Below the pieces are notes generated by a model. That model worked only from the letters and a program-made list of their open reading frames with translations, was not told where the DNA came from and did not search any database. A stretch of DNA of 64,000 nucleotides, from NCBI RefSeq assembly GCF_019059575.1, contig NW_024881692.1, positions 682,001 through 746,000 of the forward strand. The letters run 5' to 3'. This DNA comes from Amphibalanus amphitrite. Its lineage: Eukaryota; Arthropoda; Thecostraca; Balanomorpha; Balanidae. This document shows positions 22,621-34,900 of the stretch, piece after piece. Both the position numbers and the translations under genes were made by a program. Numbering within the stretch: position 1 is the first letter of the stretch; each line of letters opens with the position of its first letter.

Positions 22621-24239
22621 ACTCGCGAGCGTGTACATACTCCGCACATGGTAAAGTGGGGAGGGGAGGGTTAGAGTGGCAGCCTGTGTAGAGGCTAGAA
22701 CCGGTTTCTTTCTTCTGGGCCGGCGAGGCACGGCACGCGGTCAGGGGACGGGGAAAGGTCAGAGGTCACTCACAATGTGCAGTACCGCGTCCCGTCCTCT
22801 CTGCGTGCTGACCAGCGCACGACCTCGGCCGTTGGCCAATCGGCATTGAACGGTCAAGGCCACCCGTAGCCAGCGGGCGGGGTGAGCCGGCAGCGTGCCG
22901 ATTCATGTGTAGTCGTCCAAGGTTTTAGTCGTTTACCATTGAGCCCGGGAGACGACTGTAATGTTGTTTATCCGCCGTCTCGCTCCCGAGGAAAAGGCTG
23001 GCGCGTGTTCAGCGATTGTATTAGTCAGGCAACACAATGGTCAGTCACAAAGTCAGCCTTTGTGAGGTGACCCGCCCAGAAGATACAACACTCTTGCCTT
23101 GGCGAATACCTTCCCAAAATGATGGACCAAACAGGAATTCATTTTCAGCAAATGACAGATGACGCTGAAATCGCTGAAACGTACGCAGACGAGCGTACCC
23201 GCTGGGACTGCATTCATACCATATACAGATACAGTCTTCATAAAGCATGGTATAACGTACATTTACAGCATCGCGCTATACATTATATACAGTATACACA
23301 GGTGGCAGTCGGGGTGGGGGTGGGATGCTGGTCGCGACCGCTCGGCGCGCCGTCCAGTGAGCGAAAGAGCCCCCGGCCTCGCCCCGGCCGCCGCGGTCGC
23401 GCGCCTGACGCCACGAGGTCAATCCTCGGAGCGAAACCCTCTCCTTCTCAGTCGATATATCCTAAAGTATAGCAGATATCGCCGCCAAGCTTTCAGGATC
23501 CCTCCGGGCATCAATTTTACACCTCGTGACCATTTTCCAGAGTCTATGATAGGTTGGCCACAAATGACGTCTGTGACGTCATGTTCTGCCATTCTCGATC
23601 CCAAAAAAGGTTTTGCGGGAAAGCTATCACGCCTACAGTTTTTAAAGGGAGATAATGAGCTTTCTTTTTTCTTAAATAAAAATTACTCGACATCTATACT
23701 ATTTCTACTGTAGTTTCTATAAAATATGAAAATTTCCTAGCACATTTTCGTATCGTTATGCGCCAAACTCCATATAGAAGCGGACATTGGGGTTCAGATT
23801 GTTATTATGAGTAAAATATAAGTCATTTTCTTCATTAAACGGTTGTTTCTCTATGCGGCGATCATTTATGAAGCACGCCACACTTAGTTACCAACGAGCG
23901 ATATCATAATAGCTCCATTTTTGGCAGTATACTGGCTGCGGCCGAGTGCGACGGTGGCGCCGACTATCGGCTACTCGTGCAACTAGGCCTCGCGGTGGCT
24001 CCGGCGGCCAAACTTCAGATGAAAACGTCCCTGTGTGGAGACTTAACGATAAACTGAAAAATGCGATATAATGCAATTAAATTCAGTAATATGCGTTTAC
24101 CCTGACGTATTTTTTACCAATATTCGGGGAGAATTGGCACCGGGATTTGGCAGGAGAAGATAAAATGTTTATGAACATTCCAAATTGTATTATACCTACA
24201 TTGCATTGTCAAAATATGTCTCAATATATGCGAGACGTC
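22621..24239. other. No gene recognised
   Basis: The stretch includes GC-rich patches at 22700-22900, 23330-23420 and 23935-24010. A 184-codon plus frame (23159-23713) shows no domain. Confidence 0.4.
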
Positions 24240-25046
24240 ATGCTGTTTGCCGTAGTATAGCGAAATTGTTTCATGAAAGACTCAATACAAATATAACGGG
24301 AGTGATGTATCTTAATTTCATTTGGTGGTGCAAATATTTTTTTCTTCCATGTCCCGATCCCGGGTCGAATTTTTCTCTCCTATGGATAAAAAGTGCAGAG
24401 ATGTGTTGCTCAGTTAGTGAGCTACAGCGTAGTATAGCGACTTTTTTATGTAAGCTGCCTATTTTTTCATACTGTGCTAGTTTCCACGAAAATCCGTGCA
24501 TATTCTGACCAATATTTTTTTTTTCTTCCATGGCCAGATCCCAGGTCCAATTTTTATCCGCTATGGATAAAAAATGCATAAATATGTTGCTCAGATGGTA
24601 ATCTACAGCGTAGTATAGCGACATTTTTATGTAACTACCCTATTTTTTCATACTGTGCTCATTTCCACGAAAATCCGTGCTTACGCTGACCAACATTTTT
24701 CTCTTCCATGGCCAGATCCCAGTTCCAATTTTTATCCGTCATGGATAACAAATACATAGATATGTTGCTCAGATAGCGAACTACAACGTAGTATAGCGAC
24801 ATTTTTATGTAACTTCCCTATTTTCTCACACTGTGCTCATTACCACGAAAATCCGTGCTTACACTGACCAACATTTTTTTCTTCCATGGCCAGATCCCGG
24901 GTCCAATTTTTATCCGCCATGGATAACAATACATAAATATGTCGCTCAGATGGTGAACTATACCGTAGTATAGCGACATTTTCATGTAACTTTCCTATTT
25001 TTTCACACTGCGCTATCACCCATCAAAATCCGTGCTCTCACCGACC
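24240..25046. repeat. Tandem array, about 179-bp unit, four copies plus a partial one
   Basis: The marker CTTCCAT recurs at 24344, 24525, 24703 and 24881 (periods 181, 178, 178). Each unit also has CCAGATCCC, a small TATCC/GGATA stem, GTAGTATAGCGAC and CGAAAATCCGTGC. A degraded partial unit with GTAGTATAGCG starts near 24250. Open frames on both strands here are repeat translations. Confidence 0.85.
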
Positions 25047-25761
25047 TTAGTTCTCTGGCGTTGCCGATAGGCGGCGCTGGCGTCGCGTCCCGCGCTATGG
25101 CCGCGCCTGGCGCATAACGTGTGAAAAAGGTTTTTATTTTTGCAAAAAAGAAGCAGTACTTGCAGTACTTGTAACACCCACCGAAATGCGTTGTCCTTCT
25201 CTATAAAAAAGTCGCAGTATATGGCGCTTTTGTTTCAAACAGCGACGCTTGGGTTTTTGTTTAGGTATGTTATCGCCTTGTCGTTGCTTGGTTGTAAGGA
25301 TTCTAATTTGAATTAGAGTTAATTCGGTTTAGAATTAATTAGATTCTAATTCGGGGGTACATAGTGCCTATTCTTCTTTGTTTCCAACATTATTTTGCGC
25401 CACAAATGAACGGCATGCGCCAGAAACGCAGCCAAATCTTGCGATTGCGACTACGAAATTCATTATTTTGGCCTCAGAGCCTGAAGCGAAAAATACAAGC
25501 ATATTTATTTCAAAAAGACTTCAGGTTTGTCGAACGGTGTTATGAGAATTTTGATAACAGTACTGCATAAGTTTTTCAGTGATGCCGCAAAAGTGTTGTA
25601 TCTATCTTCTTTTATTGTGCAGTCGGCGGGACCGATTCAAAATTGAGTCGTTGCTACTAAAATAGCAGCATATGGCGACAGATGATGAACAGGAAAAATA
25701 GTTGCGTAAATTTAGACATAAACCACCCCCAAACCATGAATATCTTTTGAAGGCACTATAG
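25047..25761. other. No gene recognised
   Basis: AT-rich sequence with overlapping short palindromes of TCTAATT/AATTAGA near 25297-25350. A 68-codon frame at 25364-25570 is unrecognised. Confidence 0.35.
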
Positions 25762-25774
25762 ACGACCATTAACT

Positions 25775-26020
25775 CTGCTTACGTATGTCGTCACTTTTAT
25801 TTGGGTTCGTTTGCTTATTTTTTTCTTTTCTTTTTTGCTTTGTTTGGTTTTGTGTTTTGTGTTTTTTGTTAAAAGGTCTGTTAGTAAAGCTGTTAAGCTA
25901 TGTGTGTCATATTATGTTGTAATTTTGTATGTAATGTTTGTGTGCGTTTGTTTTGCGTGGTTAATGGTGGTCAAATGATCAAATAAATGGCTAGAAGTTG
26001 AAAAAAAAGACGGAAAAAAA
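25775..26020 (+). mobile_element. Retroposed insertion with A-rich tail and 13-bp target duplication
   Basis: ACGACCATTAACT occurs at 25762-25774 and exactly again at 26021-26033. The 246-bp insert ends in an A-rich tail preceded by AATAAA at 25982-25987. This is the signature of target-primed reverse transcription: a 5'-truncated LINE, a SINE or a processed transcript end. It has no reading frame. Confidence 0.75.
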
Positions 26021-26329
26021 ACGACCATTAACTAACTAGATGTGATGAAGATCAAATGTAATGAATACGCTCATTTTACAAAATTACATGCAAGTACCAA
26101 AAAGTGATGTAAGTACTTATTCAACGGTCATTTTCAGCGCTCCCCGCTAACGTGACTTCAAGTTGAGATATTTGCGGCAAGGTGCCGAATTGAGCAAAAT
26201 GGTTTTAATTTACATTATAACTTGTTGTGTTTTGTCAGAAAATGGTCCTAACTCAGATTTTGTGGAAAAAGGTCATAATCTCCCTTTAAGATGGAGGAAA
26301 ATGTTCAAAATAAAAAATGTGTAAGATTA

Positions 26330-26540
26330 ACAGGGCTATAAACTGCTATCACGGATTTTTGAAAATTTTGGTTTTGACCCCCAAAACTAAAAGTGAATTT
26401 TTAGATATAATGCCGCAAAAATCCCATTTTTTCAAAATTTTGAAAAAAAAAAACGGAATATATGATTAAAAAACTGTTAGTCTGCTATTGACATGCCAAA
26501 TTTGAGCACGATAGCTTCATTTTTGGCAAAGTTCTTCCAA
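26330..26540. repeat. Diverged relative of the family D interior
   Basis: The order of words matches 9640-9830: an AAACTGCTATC start, GGATTTT with GAAATTTTGG/GAAAATTTTGG, CCCCCAAAA, then AAAACGGAATATATG and a TTTTTGGC...AAGTT tail. The rest of 26034-26728 is AT-rich with TTGACAATAT words and no gene. Confidence 0.5.
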
Positions 26541-26736
26541 AGTCTATAGACAATATGTATTGTGACAATATATACTATGTATAAGCTATAACCACGGGAT
26601 ATTGACAATATTTAGATCATATATAATCTATTGACAATATGTAGACAACTAGACACACACTTCAAAAAGTAAAAACAACGACCTCGCGCCGACCAACCGC
26701 CATCCACACCTCACCAATGCAAAAGACATCTATAAT

Positions 26737-26948
26737 CAGGCACGTAGCCAGGATTTTGCTCAGGGAGGGGCCACAGGTCGCGGCCAAGGGTCGTACCCCC
26801 TCCAAAAAAGAAAACTCCTCCTCGGATTTGGCTCATCATTTTTGGGGGTGTGGTGCAGCTATTTTCATTTATTTTATTTTTGCTGAATTTTGTTTTATTT
26901 TTCGCTTTCAGGGGGGGGGGGGGTGGCATGCCCGTGGCTACGTCCCTG
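26737..26948. mobile_element. Small hAT-like MITE (212 bp)
   Basis: The ends are CAGGCACGTAGCC and GGCTACGTCCCTG. The 8-bp flanks TCTATAAT and TCCATAAT differ at one base. A long G-run lies near the right end. Confidence 0.65.
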
Positions 26949-27093
26949 TCCATAATGTCCAATGGCGAAGGAACCTTGCTGCTGCTTTAGGTTTACTTTT
27001 AGTTATACCTACAATTCATCGCAAAGTTAGTCCTACCTTTATTCAGTTAACTCGGCGGCTACTGAGCCGCCGGCTCATAACCAGACAGATATG

Positions 27094-27805
27094 CAGGGTG
27101 TTTCATAAATAACGTTACACACTAAAAACGCTACATCTCCTGACAAAATGCCGGTATATATTGGTATGAAAATTTCACACAAAACTTGGAAGACCAGCCA
27201 CCACAACACTTTAGAGATCTACTTGAAATGGCCGCCTGCAGGCTGCAGCCCGCACACTGGCAGCTAACCTCCTCTTGAAGCCCCTGATAGTGGCGCGCAC
27301 CACTGTGTACGGGCATCTTTGGCCACTCATTATCGTTTTGAACGGCTTCATCTTGAAATCGTTTCTCACCAGCCTCATCTTATCATCAGCCTTTCTCATC
27401 GTAGCGTGAGGCATGTGGCGTTCTCTGGCCATCTTTCTCATCGATATTTTCGCATTTCTTCTGATCTTCTGTCGGATCTTTTTGATGGCGCCGAGTGTTC
27501 TCCTAAGTCGCCGTTTACTGCCTTTTCCGTTGGGATCTTCTGTGGTGACCGACTTCTTGAAACGGTCAAAAGTCCTTGCATTCGGTTGAGTTCCAAACCT
27601 TTTCCAGCTTCCAAAGTTTTCCTTGGTGTTTTGCATTTCGAAAAATGACCGAACATTAAATCTTTTTTCAGCTGTTCATTATGCTGTTGATAGCCAGTTT
27701 ATTCAGTTTGCTCGTTCCAATGGTGCTTGATTTTATGAAAAAACGACCTCCAAGTTTGCCAATATTGGATGGGAACTCTTGTGACGGTAATTATGAAACA
27801 CCCTG
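27094..27805 (-). mobile_element. Internally deleted Tc1/mariner-type transposon with transposase N-terminal remnant
   Basis: Inverted ends CAGGGTGTTTCATAA lie at 27094 and inverted up to 27805. TA follows the right end and TG precedes the left, so one side may have mutated. On the minus strand, 27636-27211 encodes a basic 141-residue frame whose middle, IRRNAKISMRKMARERH followed by FKMKPFK, resembles the helix-turn-helix domain of mariner/IS630-type transposases. The catalytic Asp domain is missing. It is a dead element. Confidence 0.7.
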
Positions 27806-27956
27806 TAGATGAGCTCGGCAAACTCGGTGATGTCTATATGCAAGTCATTAATGTCTGTGTAAGTCGTCGGCTCGCATGAAGAAGCGGGGCACTGCTCTAG
27901 GCATCCAGTGCATGACCGCTTGGTTTCCGCTCGGTAGTCAAAAGCCTCTAAATTCT

Positions 27957-28337
27957 TTATTTTATCAGAGGATGCAATGGCATTTGGCACCCTCGCATAT
28001 TGGGCCACACGGCCGGGAGGTGTCGGGCTCCGTCACTCAGTCCCGTCACCATGGATCGGTCAGCTGGTCGCTGCCGTGAAAGATAGTATGAGAAAAGTGA
28101 TGAAAGTGTCATCGCCATCCGCCGCTTTTTACAAGTTATTCGTGAAAATCCGAGGGGTACACATGCATATCCGTCCTCTCCGCAGTCCGCTATGAATAAA
28201 TGAATCTCTTTGGAAAAGTCTTCAGCAATAAAGAATCCGTCGTATTGTTTGTCGTACTTGCACCATCTTCCCTGATATGAAACGGCTGCATTGATGCCAT
28301 TCACTGTTTTATATATCTGTCCTACTCGAAATTGCAA
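27957..28337 (-). CDS. Unrecognised 126-codon open frame
   Basis: The frame runs from an ATG at 28337. The first about 80 residues are compositionally ordinary (VGQIYKTVNGINAAVSYQGR, then a Cys/Asp-containing stretch), and the tail looks out-of-frame. I do not recognise a family. It may be a fossil piece of a mobile element next to the mariner relic, or chance. Confidence 0.2.
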   Translation of the reverse strand: MQFRVGQIYKTVNGINAAVSYQGRWCKYDKQYDGFFIAEDFSKEIHLFIADCGEDGYACVPLGFSRITCKKRRMAMTLSSLFSYYLSRQRPADRSMVTGLSDGARHLPAVWPNMRGCQMPLHPLIK

Positions 28338-28711
28338 CTGTCCTGCTCGACAAAGATTGCAATGATTGTTGACTGCTCTTCAATTCTGCTGCACCGCCCA
28401 CCCGGCAGAGTTTCGGCCCACGCGGCGCCCCATCTGCCGCTGCCCGCCGCCGCCCCGCCTCAGGTGGTGCCCCAATGGCAGGCCGCCCCGTGTCGGCTCA
28501 CCTGCCCCCTCCCCCAGCCCCCGGGGCGCTGCACATGCGCCCCTGTGGCTGCCGGCGCATGCGCAGTGCGCCGCGGGCCAGCTGGCCGCGTCCTGTTACA
28601 CGTGGGGCCGCGCAGTCGCCGCCGGCGTCCGCTCAGCAGTTCCACACCGCCCCGCCGCGCTCCCCGCCGCCTCTCTCCTGCTGCAGCTGCCGTGGTGTTT
28701 GTGAACAGAAA

Positions 28712-28960
28712 ATGATGCTGATGCCCGGCGCCAGCCCGTACTCGCTACCGTCCGCTCTGGCGGCCACCGGCAGCCCTGCGCTGGCGGACTCGCCCGGCGT
28801 CTCACAAAAGGACACCACCTTCACCAAGATCTTCGTAGGCGGCCTGCCGTACCACACCACCGACAAGTCGCTACGTGAACACTTCGAGGTCTACGGAGAG
28901 ATCGAGGAAGCCGTCGTCATCACCGACCGCCAGTCCGGCAAGAGCCGGGGCTACGGATTC
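28712..28960 (+). CDS. RBM24/RBM38 homolog: RBM gene exon 1 (start, RNP2, first half of RRM)
   Basis: The exon encodes residues 1-83, from [11 protein letters not shown] to KSRGYGF, and ends in phase 0 at the donor gtaagtg. The frame stays open upstream to an ATG at 28475, so a longer Pro/Ala/Cys-rich N-terminus cannot be excluded. That stretch looks like GC-rich leader, and a TGTGAACAG just before the ATG could be an acceptor from a 5' UTR exon. Confidence 0.93.
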
Positions 28961-31900
28961 GTAAGTGTGACGCTTGCTCTTTCGCTTCTTTGTGTCTGTT
29001 CAGTGTTTGCGTTGGTGTGAGTCCCCCTCCCCCCTAACGCGGCAGGTTTCTCAGATTTCAGACGCGCAGGAGGTGCCGCAAAGGGGAGAGGGGAGGAGGG
29101 GCCACCACGACTTTTTGCAGGAGCGCTGTGGCTGGTTGTCTGCCCCTCGTTGCTACTGCCTGTGACCCACGGCGTGGGGCACTGGCGTTTGTAACCCACT
29201 GGCTGGTGTGGTGTCCTGGTCTGTAAAGGTCAGCGATGACGGGCCTCCTGCCCCATCTATGACAGTTCTCTCTACCCGGCGTAGACAACAGTCAACACGA
29301 ACCCCTGCCCTTCAGTTTGCCTAGCTCGGGTGGGTCCAGACTCCAGCCTCGCGATAAGATAACGCCTCGGAGGCGCCGTCACCTCCCTCCCGTCCCCCTT
29401 TGCCGATGTTTGGCGGGCCGCCGGGCCCGCGCGATACCGCCTCGGCTCGTGTTTGCGCGTCCTACGGCTCGCTGGGTGCCGCTGTGGTGAATCTCGAGCC
29501 AGGTGCGCGGTCTCAGGCCCGGCAGGCGAGCGTCAGGGCGCCCTCCCGAACGCCGACCGCGCCGGCGCCGGGCCCAGAGTTTCGGTCGGGCTTCCCGGGT
29601 TGGTGGGGACTGGGACTGTTTCTATGACTGTCCCGTAGGATGGTAGACTGGTGTTGCTGTTGGGAATGAACCCCAGATGTGTCACCAACTGGCAGGATTC
29701 TTGTCCTAACTTTCATTGCTTGCTGGAAGATACTTGATAGGAAGATTTCGAAAATAAGAATTTCGAAACAAGCAGATGTTATTATGATTCACGTATTTTT
29801 TTTTCAAATCCCAAGAGCAGCCAAGTTAATTCAAATAACCAGCAGCTACTTTTAATCTCCTTACATTTGTTTTAGTTTGGGGCTGCTCTTTACGTGCATT
29901 TTGATTAAATACCCCCGCGGTACCCCGCGTTTCCTGTTCTGAATCGCGAAATGCGGTCTGGATAAAATTTATGAAAAGTATGAAAAAAGAAAAGTATATT
30001 TTCAACCGCAAAATCGGGCTCTGGATACGTTTCTGGAACACATTTCATATCTATCACTCGGTCGCACTTCCTGCACGGGCCGCGTAGCCGCACGTGCCGA
30101 CTGTACCGTCTCTTCACCCCTGACCAAAAACGCTCCGACCGGCCCCGATGCACCGTGATAGAGCAGGCGGCGGCGGCGCGGCGGCGGGCACAGAGAGGGG
30201 CGCACGACTGCTGCGGGTCCCAACAGCTGTGTCCCAGCTGCTGGCGCACAGTGGGCTACAGCTGATGTCACCAGCCAGCGCCGGTATCAACACATCAGCA
30301 TAACCAGCTGTGTGGCATTGTCGGTATCGACGGCACGAGCTGTTAGAGGTGCGTGAGTCGACCGAGGAGGCGTGACACCGGAGAGGGCCTGTTTGAAGGG
30401 CTTTGGTATGAGATATAAATCATCACCAGTGAAGAATTAAATTAAATCGATCAAAACTTTTTACAGCGAAGTTCTTGACCTTGTTAAATGGATTTAAAAG
30501 GCACCACTGGCGAAGATTTGAATATCAATTTTTGGAACGCGAAAGGTTTTCGGTTGTAGTTTTATTTTTCTAAATGACGCAGCAATGAGTGACTGTACTT
30601 ATTTGCCCGGCTTTTAGTTCCATATGCATATCTACGTATGTGAGAATCTCCTGCACATTTATTCAGGCATTCTAAAACTTATTTGATGATTTATTTGTAA
30701 ACATAATTGAAGCAAGTATCCGCACTCCATTTTATATCATATATCCGTTAAAATGAGAATATGGCACGTTGGAATTTTCACGTAATTATTCTATAACAAG
30801 CAACAAACCGAGCTAGAGGCATTAGAAAGGCGTATTCCACTTGTCCAACTCGCCCTCGGCCTCCTTCCGTTTCGCGGGCCCTTCTGTCCTCCACCGCTCG
30901 TGCTGCAGCTGTCCCAACACTTCACCTGCGCGGCTCGCCCCTGTCCCCATCTGTGCCAGCCCAGGTGCCGATCCCACATCCCACCACAGGGCACTGGGGT
31001 TCCCCACCTGTGGCAATGTCACCCCTGGTCGCCACGAGGTACTGTCACCCTCAGAGGTCGTCCTGGCTCCAACTCGGTCTATGTAGTTCCAGTTTCTGCC
31101 ACCACTGATCTCACGGGTTTTATCATTGGGCTCCGATTTTGCCCTCCCCAAAGTGTAGAAGGGTCTCACCCTTGTTGATTCTCTCCAGGTCCTGATCTCC
31201 CTATCCCCTCTCCCAGTCTCTCTCCCTCTCCCACGTCCCGGATGGCTCACCTCTGACCCACGGCTCTGACCCATGGCTCCCGTGTCTGTGACGTCAGACG
31301 ACCACCACCGCCACAGGCCGCGTGTGGTCACAGCTTAGCGGGGGCGGCGGAACGGACTACTGCTGACATTTATCTGGTAATGACCGTTTTCGACAGGGAG
31401 GCCTTAGTGCCTGGATGGTTGGCATTTGAAATGGAAGTTATAGTTTGGTGCCTTTTGCCCACCTCTAGGTGAATAAATATGACTAAATTGCCCATGAATG
31501 GACACTTTGTTATATGTGATCATTATATCAAATGGGTTTAAAGTTTTAAACCTTTTTTCTGCTTACGTTTTAAAGGCCCACAAAGGAAGGTGTACAGCAT
31601 ATTTCTGGTAATGTTATGATATTTTATCATTTTTCTTTGGTAGTATTTTCATACGCAGTGAAGTCAATGTGGCTTTGTCTTCAATGCACACCATAGTCTG
31701 AAAATTTCCTCAGAGCAAACGGCGTCAGTAGTTGCGGGAGCGAGGGAAGCGTCTGGTGGCGACACAGTCAGATAGGGGAGGGTTCGAGATAGCGGCGTAT
31801 TTTCGCAGACGCCCCGGACCACAGCTGGTGGGTTCCCGTGGCTAGGACCTCTCCAGTTTCGACACGGGAGGACAGATTTGCCGGGCAGCGTGGTGTTAAT

Positions 31901-34900
31901 GGGCGCCGCTGTTTGCCTCGTTTACAGATGTTTCCCAAGTTTAGTTTTGTAAGGGTATTATATTGATTTTCTTAGGTTTTAAATGCATTTGTATTTTATT
32001 ATGTGTTCAGAATTAGAGTAAGAATCACGACACATTCGACGTTATTGACCACGTACATCAAGTACGCGAGAGCTAGTCATCACTAGTTTTTTGCTTTCTT
32101 GCCCGTCGAGTTGACATAACTCATTACTTCACCTGGTTTTTATGCAGGTGGAACGGCGCGTTACGCTGTTTACCTTGCCAATAATCCAGTCATAAACGTA
32201 TCAGCTGTCTGGTGCCGAACGCGCTGCCAACTCCCGTACAAATATGGCAGCAGGAGCGCCGAGCAGCAGAGGTACCGGGGCGTCGGTAAAAACGCCCCGG
32301 GCGCCGCTCTAATGGGGCTCTGCTCACTGCTGGCCCACCTGCCCCCTGCGGCAGACAGCTGACTCGAGTTGAACGCCCTGTGGGCACCGGCTCCCCGGAA
32401 AATCGCGAGCTTCCGACTCCACACTCCCAGTCTGCATAGCCATGGCGAGGGCGGCTCGGCGCGATATTAAAAAAAAACGGTATCACCGCAACTTTCGAGA
32501 GGAATCGAACACTTGAATGTATTTAAAGAAATGCTGGAAATATCGCTTTGGGGTACTGAAAATTTTAGCTGTCTGGCCAGAAACAAATCGGTTCTTTCTT
32601 GCATGCATCTGTTGGCCGAGCCTTGCGAAAACACTTGTTATGAACCACAACAACGACTATCTAAACTAACCCTAAGGGCAAGTCTGGAGTTCATTCAATT
32701 GTCTCCGCTGGAGTCCATAAGTCTCCGGTGCTTTCCCCAAGGGTCCCTATTTTCCGAGATTATAAAATTCCCAATTTGCCATCGCGCTGATCGGTGACCT
32801 CAGGGTTCAGGTAGCGGTCAGCTGCTGAGTTTTCGGTCACTGCCGGCGCGGCGCGGCGGGCACCGTTTTGGCGCGCCCTTCCGGCGCCCCGCTCACCGGC
32901 TATCACGCCGCATCTTCCGGCGCAGCCCCGCATTTAATTACCCCCTCCCCTCTCCCGCCCCGCCAGCCGGCGCGACCGGCGAGCCGCCCGTGCCGGTGCG
33001 GGTCCGGGGGACAGGCCAGATGGGCGCGCACCGGCCGTCCCAAACGCGCGCACCCCGCGCGGGCCGGCTCCCGCCGAGCGCAGACAGCTGAGCGGGCGTC
33101 CTCCCCTCCCTCCCCTCCCCTCCCCTCCCCTCCCTCCCCTCCCCTCCCCTCCCCTCCCCCCAGCCACGTGCAGTGGGGCCGCGCGGCGTGCGCTAAATAC
33201 GCGGCTCCGCGTTTAGTGGTGAGTGAGGGATAGGGCAGGGTGGCAGGATGGGAGCTGATGTTTAAACAGATGGGAATGAGTTTGCGCACCACAGGTGTTA
33301 TGTTTGAAATTTACCGTTTCGGGCAATGACTGCTGCCGAAGGGGGTGATCGCTGCCTCGATTAGGCAAGTTAAAATGAGTTGTTAAATGTGTAGTTTAAC
33401 GGTAATGACTTCCGCTCTACCTGAGCGTGACACTGCCAAAATATTACAAACCGTTTCATCCTGCAGTTGTTTTTGACGAGTTCGTTCTTGCGAAGCTGAC
33501 GAAGTTGAAAATAATTTCCGTGCCGTCTTATTTTTCACAAAGCAATTAAGTATGCGACAGAAATAAAGCCTTCAGCATCTATCAAAATTTCGCCACACAT
33601 TCCCATTTTGACCTCAGAGCCTCCGAGGTCAGATACCACGATCAGCATTCAGCCAGTCAGCTGTGCTGAGCAGCGCTGGGGACAGTATTAGCCAGACAAG
33701 GACTCCCCCTCCCCGATCCCCGTCTGTCCCTTCCGCGGTGGCGCCTCTACAGTCGGCCGGCCAGAGGAGACCCCAGAGGTGGGCCCCGGGCCCTATGCAG
33801 CTGTTGTATACGTTGGCCGCCTTTCCGTGTGTGGGAGGGCTTTATTCTGGATCCAGACGGGTTGTGGGGCGCTTTATTCCGGATAGACGCGGGCTCCGCT
33901 GGGTTAAAGAGCATTGGATGGTTGTTGTTCTCACTTGACCTGCTGTATCTGTTCCTCTTCGTCCTCTCTTTATCCTTTGCCGGGAAAGAGTCACTCTCTG
34001 ACAACTCAGGCGAGTGCCGCAGTCAGTTTTGAATGATGTATTGCCAGACTGGCTCATGCCTAGCGGCATTGGAATCCGGGGACGGAAACCCTAGGAAGCG
34101 GCATCCGGCACTGACGAAGGGAGGATCTTGGGGCGGCCCGGCGCGCAGTGGGTGCCCCATCATCCCTACCCAAGCCGTCCCCGGTCGGCCGGGGAAGGAC
34201 AGGATAGGACTGAACCACTGGCAGATCCGAGGGGGGGGGCGTTTGGGGCCAGTGCCCCGCCCCCAGCCCCGTGGCGCCCGAAATCGACGAAAATTTACGT
34301 TTTTTTCGAGAATAAAAAGAAAACATCATTTTTTTTTTAGAACAGTTTGTGTTAAACTGCAATGAGTGCAAAATGAGTGCGTAAAGAACCGAAATCCGAG
34401 GAGTTTTTGGAAATTGGAGACGTTTTTGGGGGTATGCGCCCGCAGCTTCCAAGACCGCCTTTCTGGATCCGCCAGTGGGCGGAACAGCACGTAAAGGACA
34501 GGGTGGTACCAAACGGGACGAAACGAAAAGGAACGGGCTGGGATTGACTTCAGTGGGAGCAGCCGGAAGTTGCCAGAGACGACGGGCAGTACGGATAAGA
34601 TAAATAGAAATAACAGGAGTTGGAATTTAACAAGACCGGATGGGAGTGGGATGGAAGTGGGCTGCGCGGCACTGGATTGAGACCCTGCGCAGATGCCGGG
34701 CGCGCCTTCATGTCGGTCTGCTGTCCGGGGGAGGGGTGCTGGTGTATTTTTGTGTCTCTCTCCGCGGGGAGGAGCGGAACACCACCAGGAGCGGAACCCG
34801 CCGTTACGGGGTGGCAGCCGGTGCCGAGGATGGGTGCGATGAACCCCTGCCGTATCTGTGGCACGCGGCACATACTTCCCCGGTGGAGGGTTTGGAGAGG

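Noticed and set aside
24240-25046. Possible CRISPR-like array
   Set aside because: Units of about 179 bp repeat over their whole length, without short repeats and unique spacers, in a eukaryotic context.
28475-28711. Upstream ATG giving a 79-residue extension of the RBM protein
   Set aside because: The stretch is GC-rich Pro/Ala/Cys/Arg-rich leader, while family members start close to the RRM. It was kept only as an alternative.
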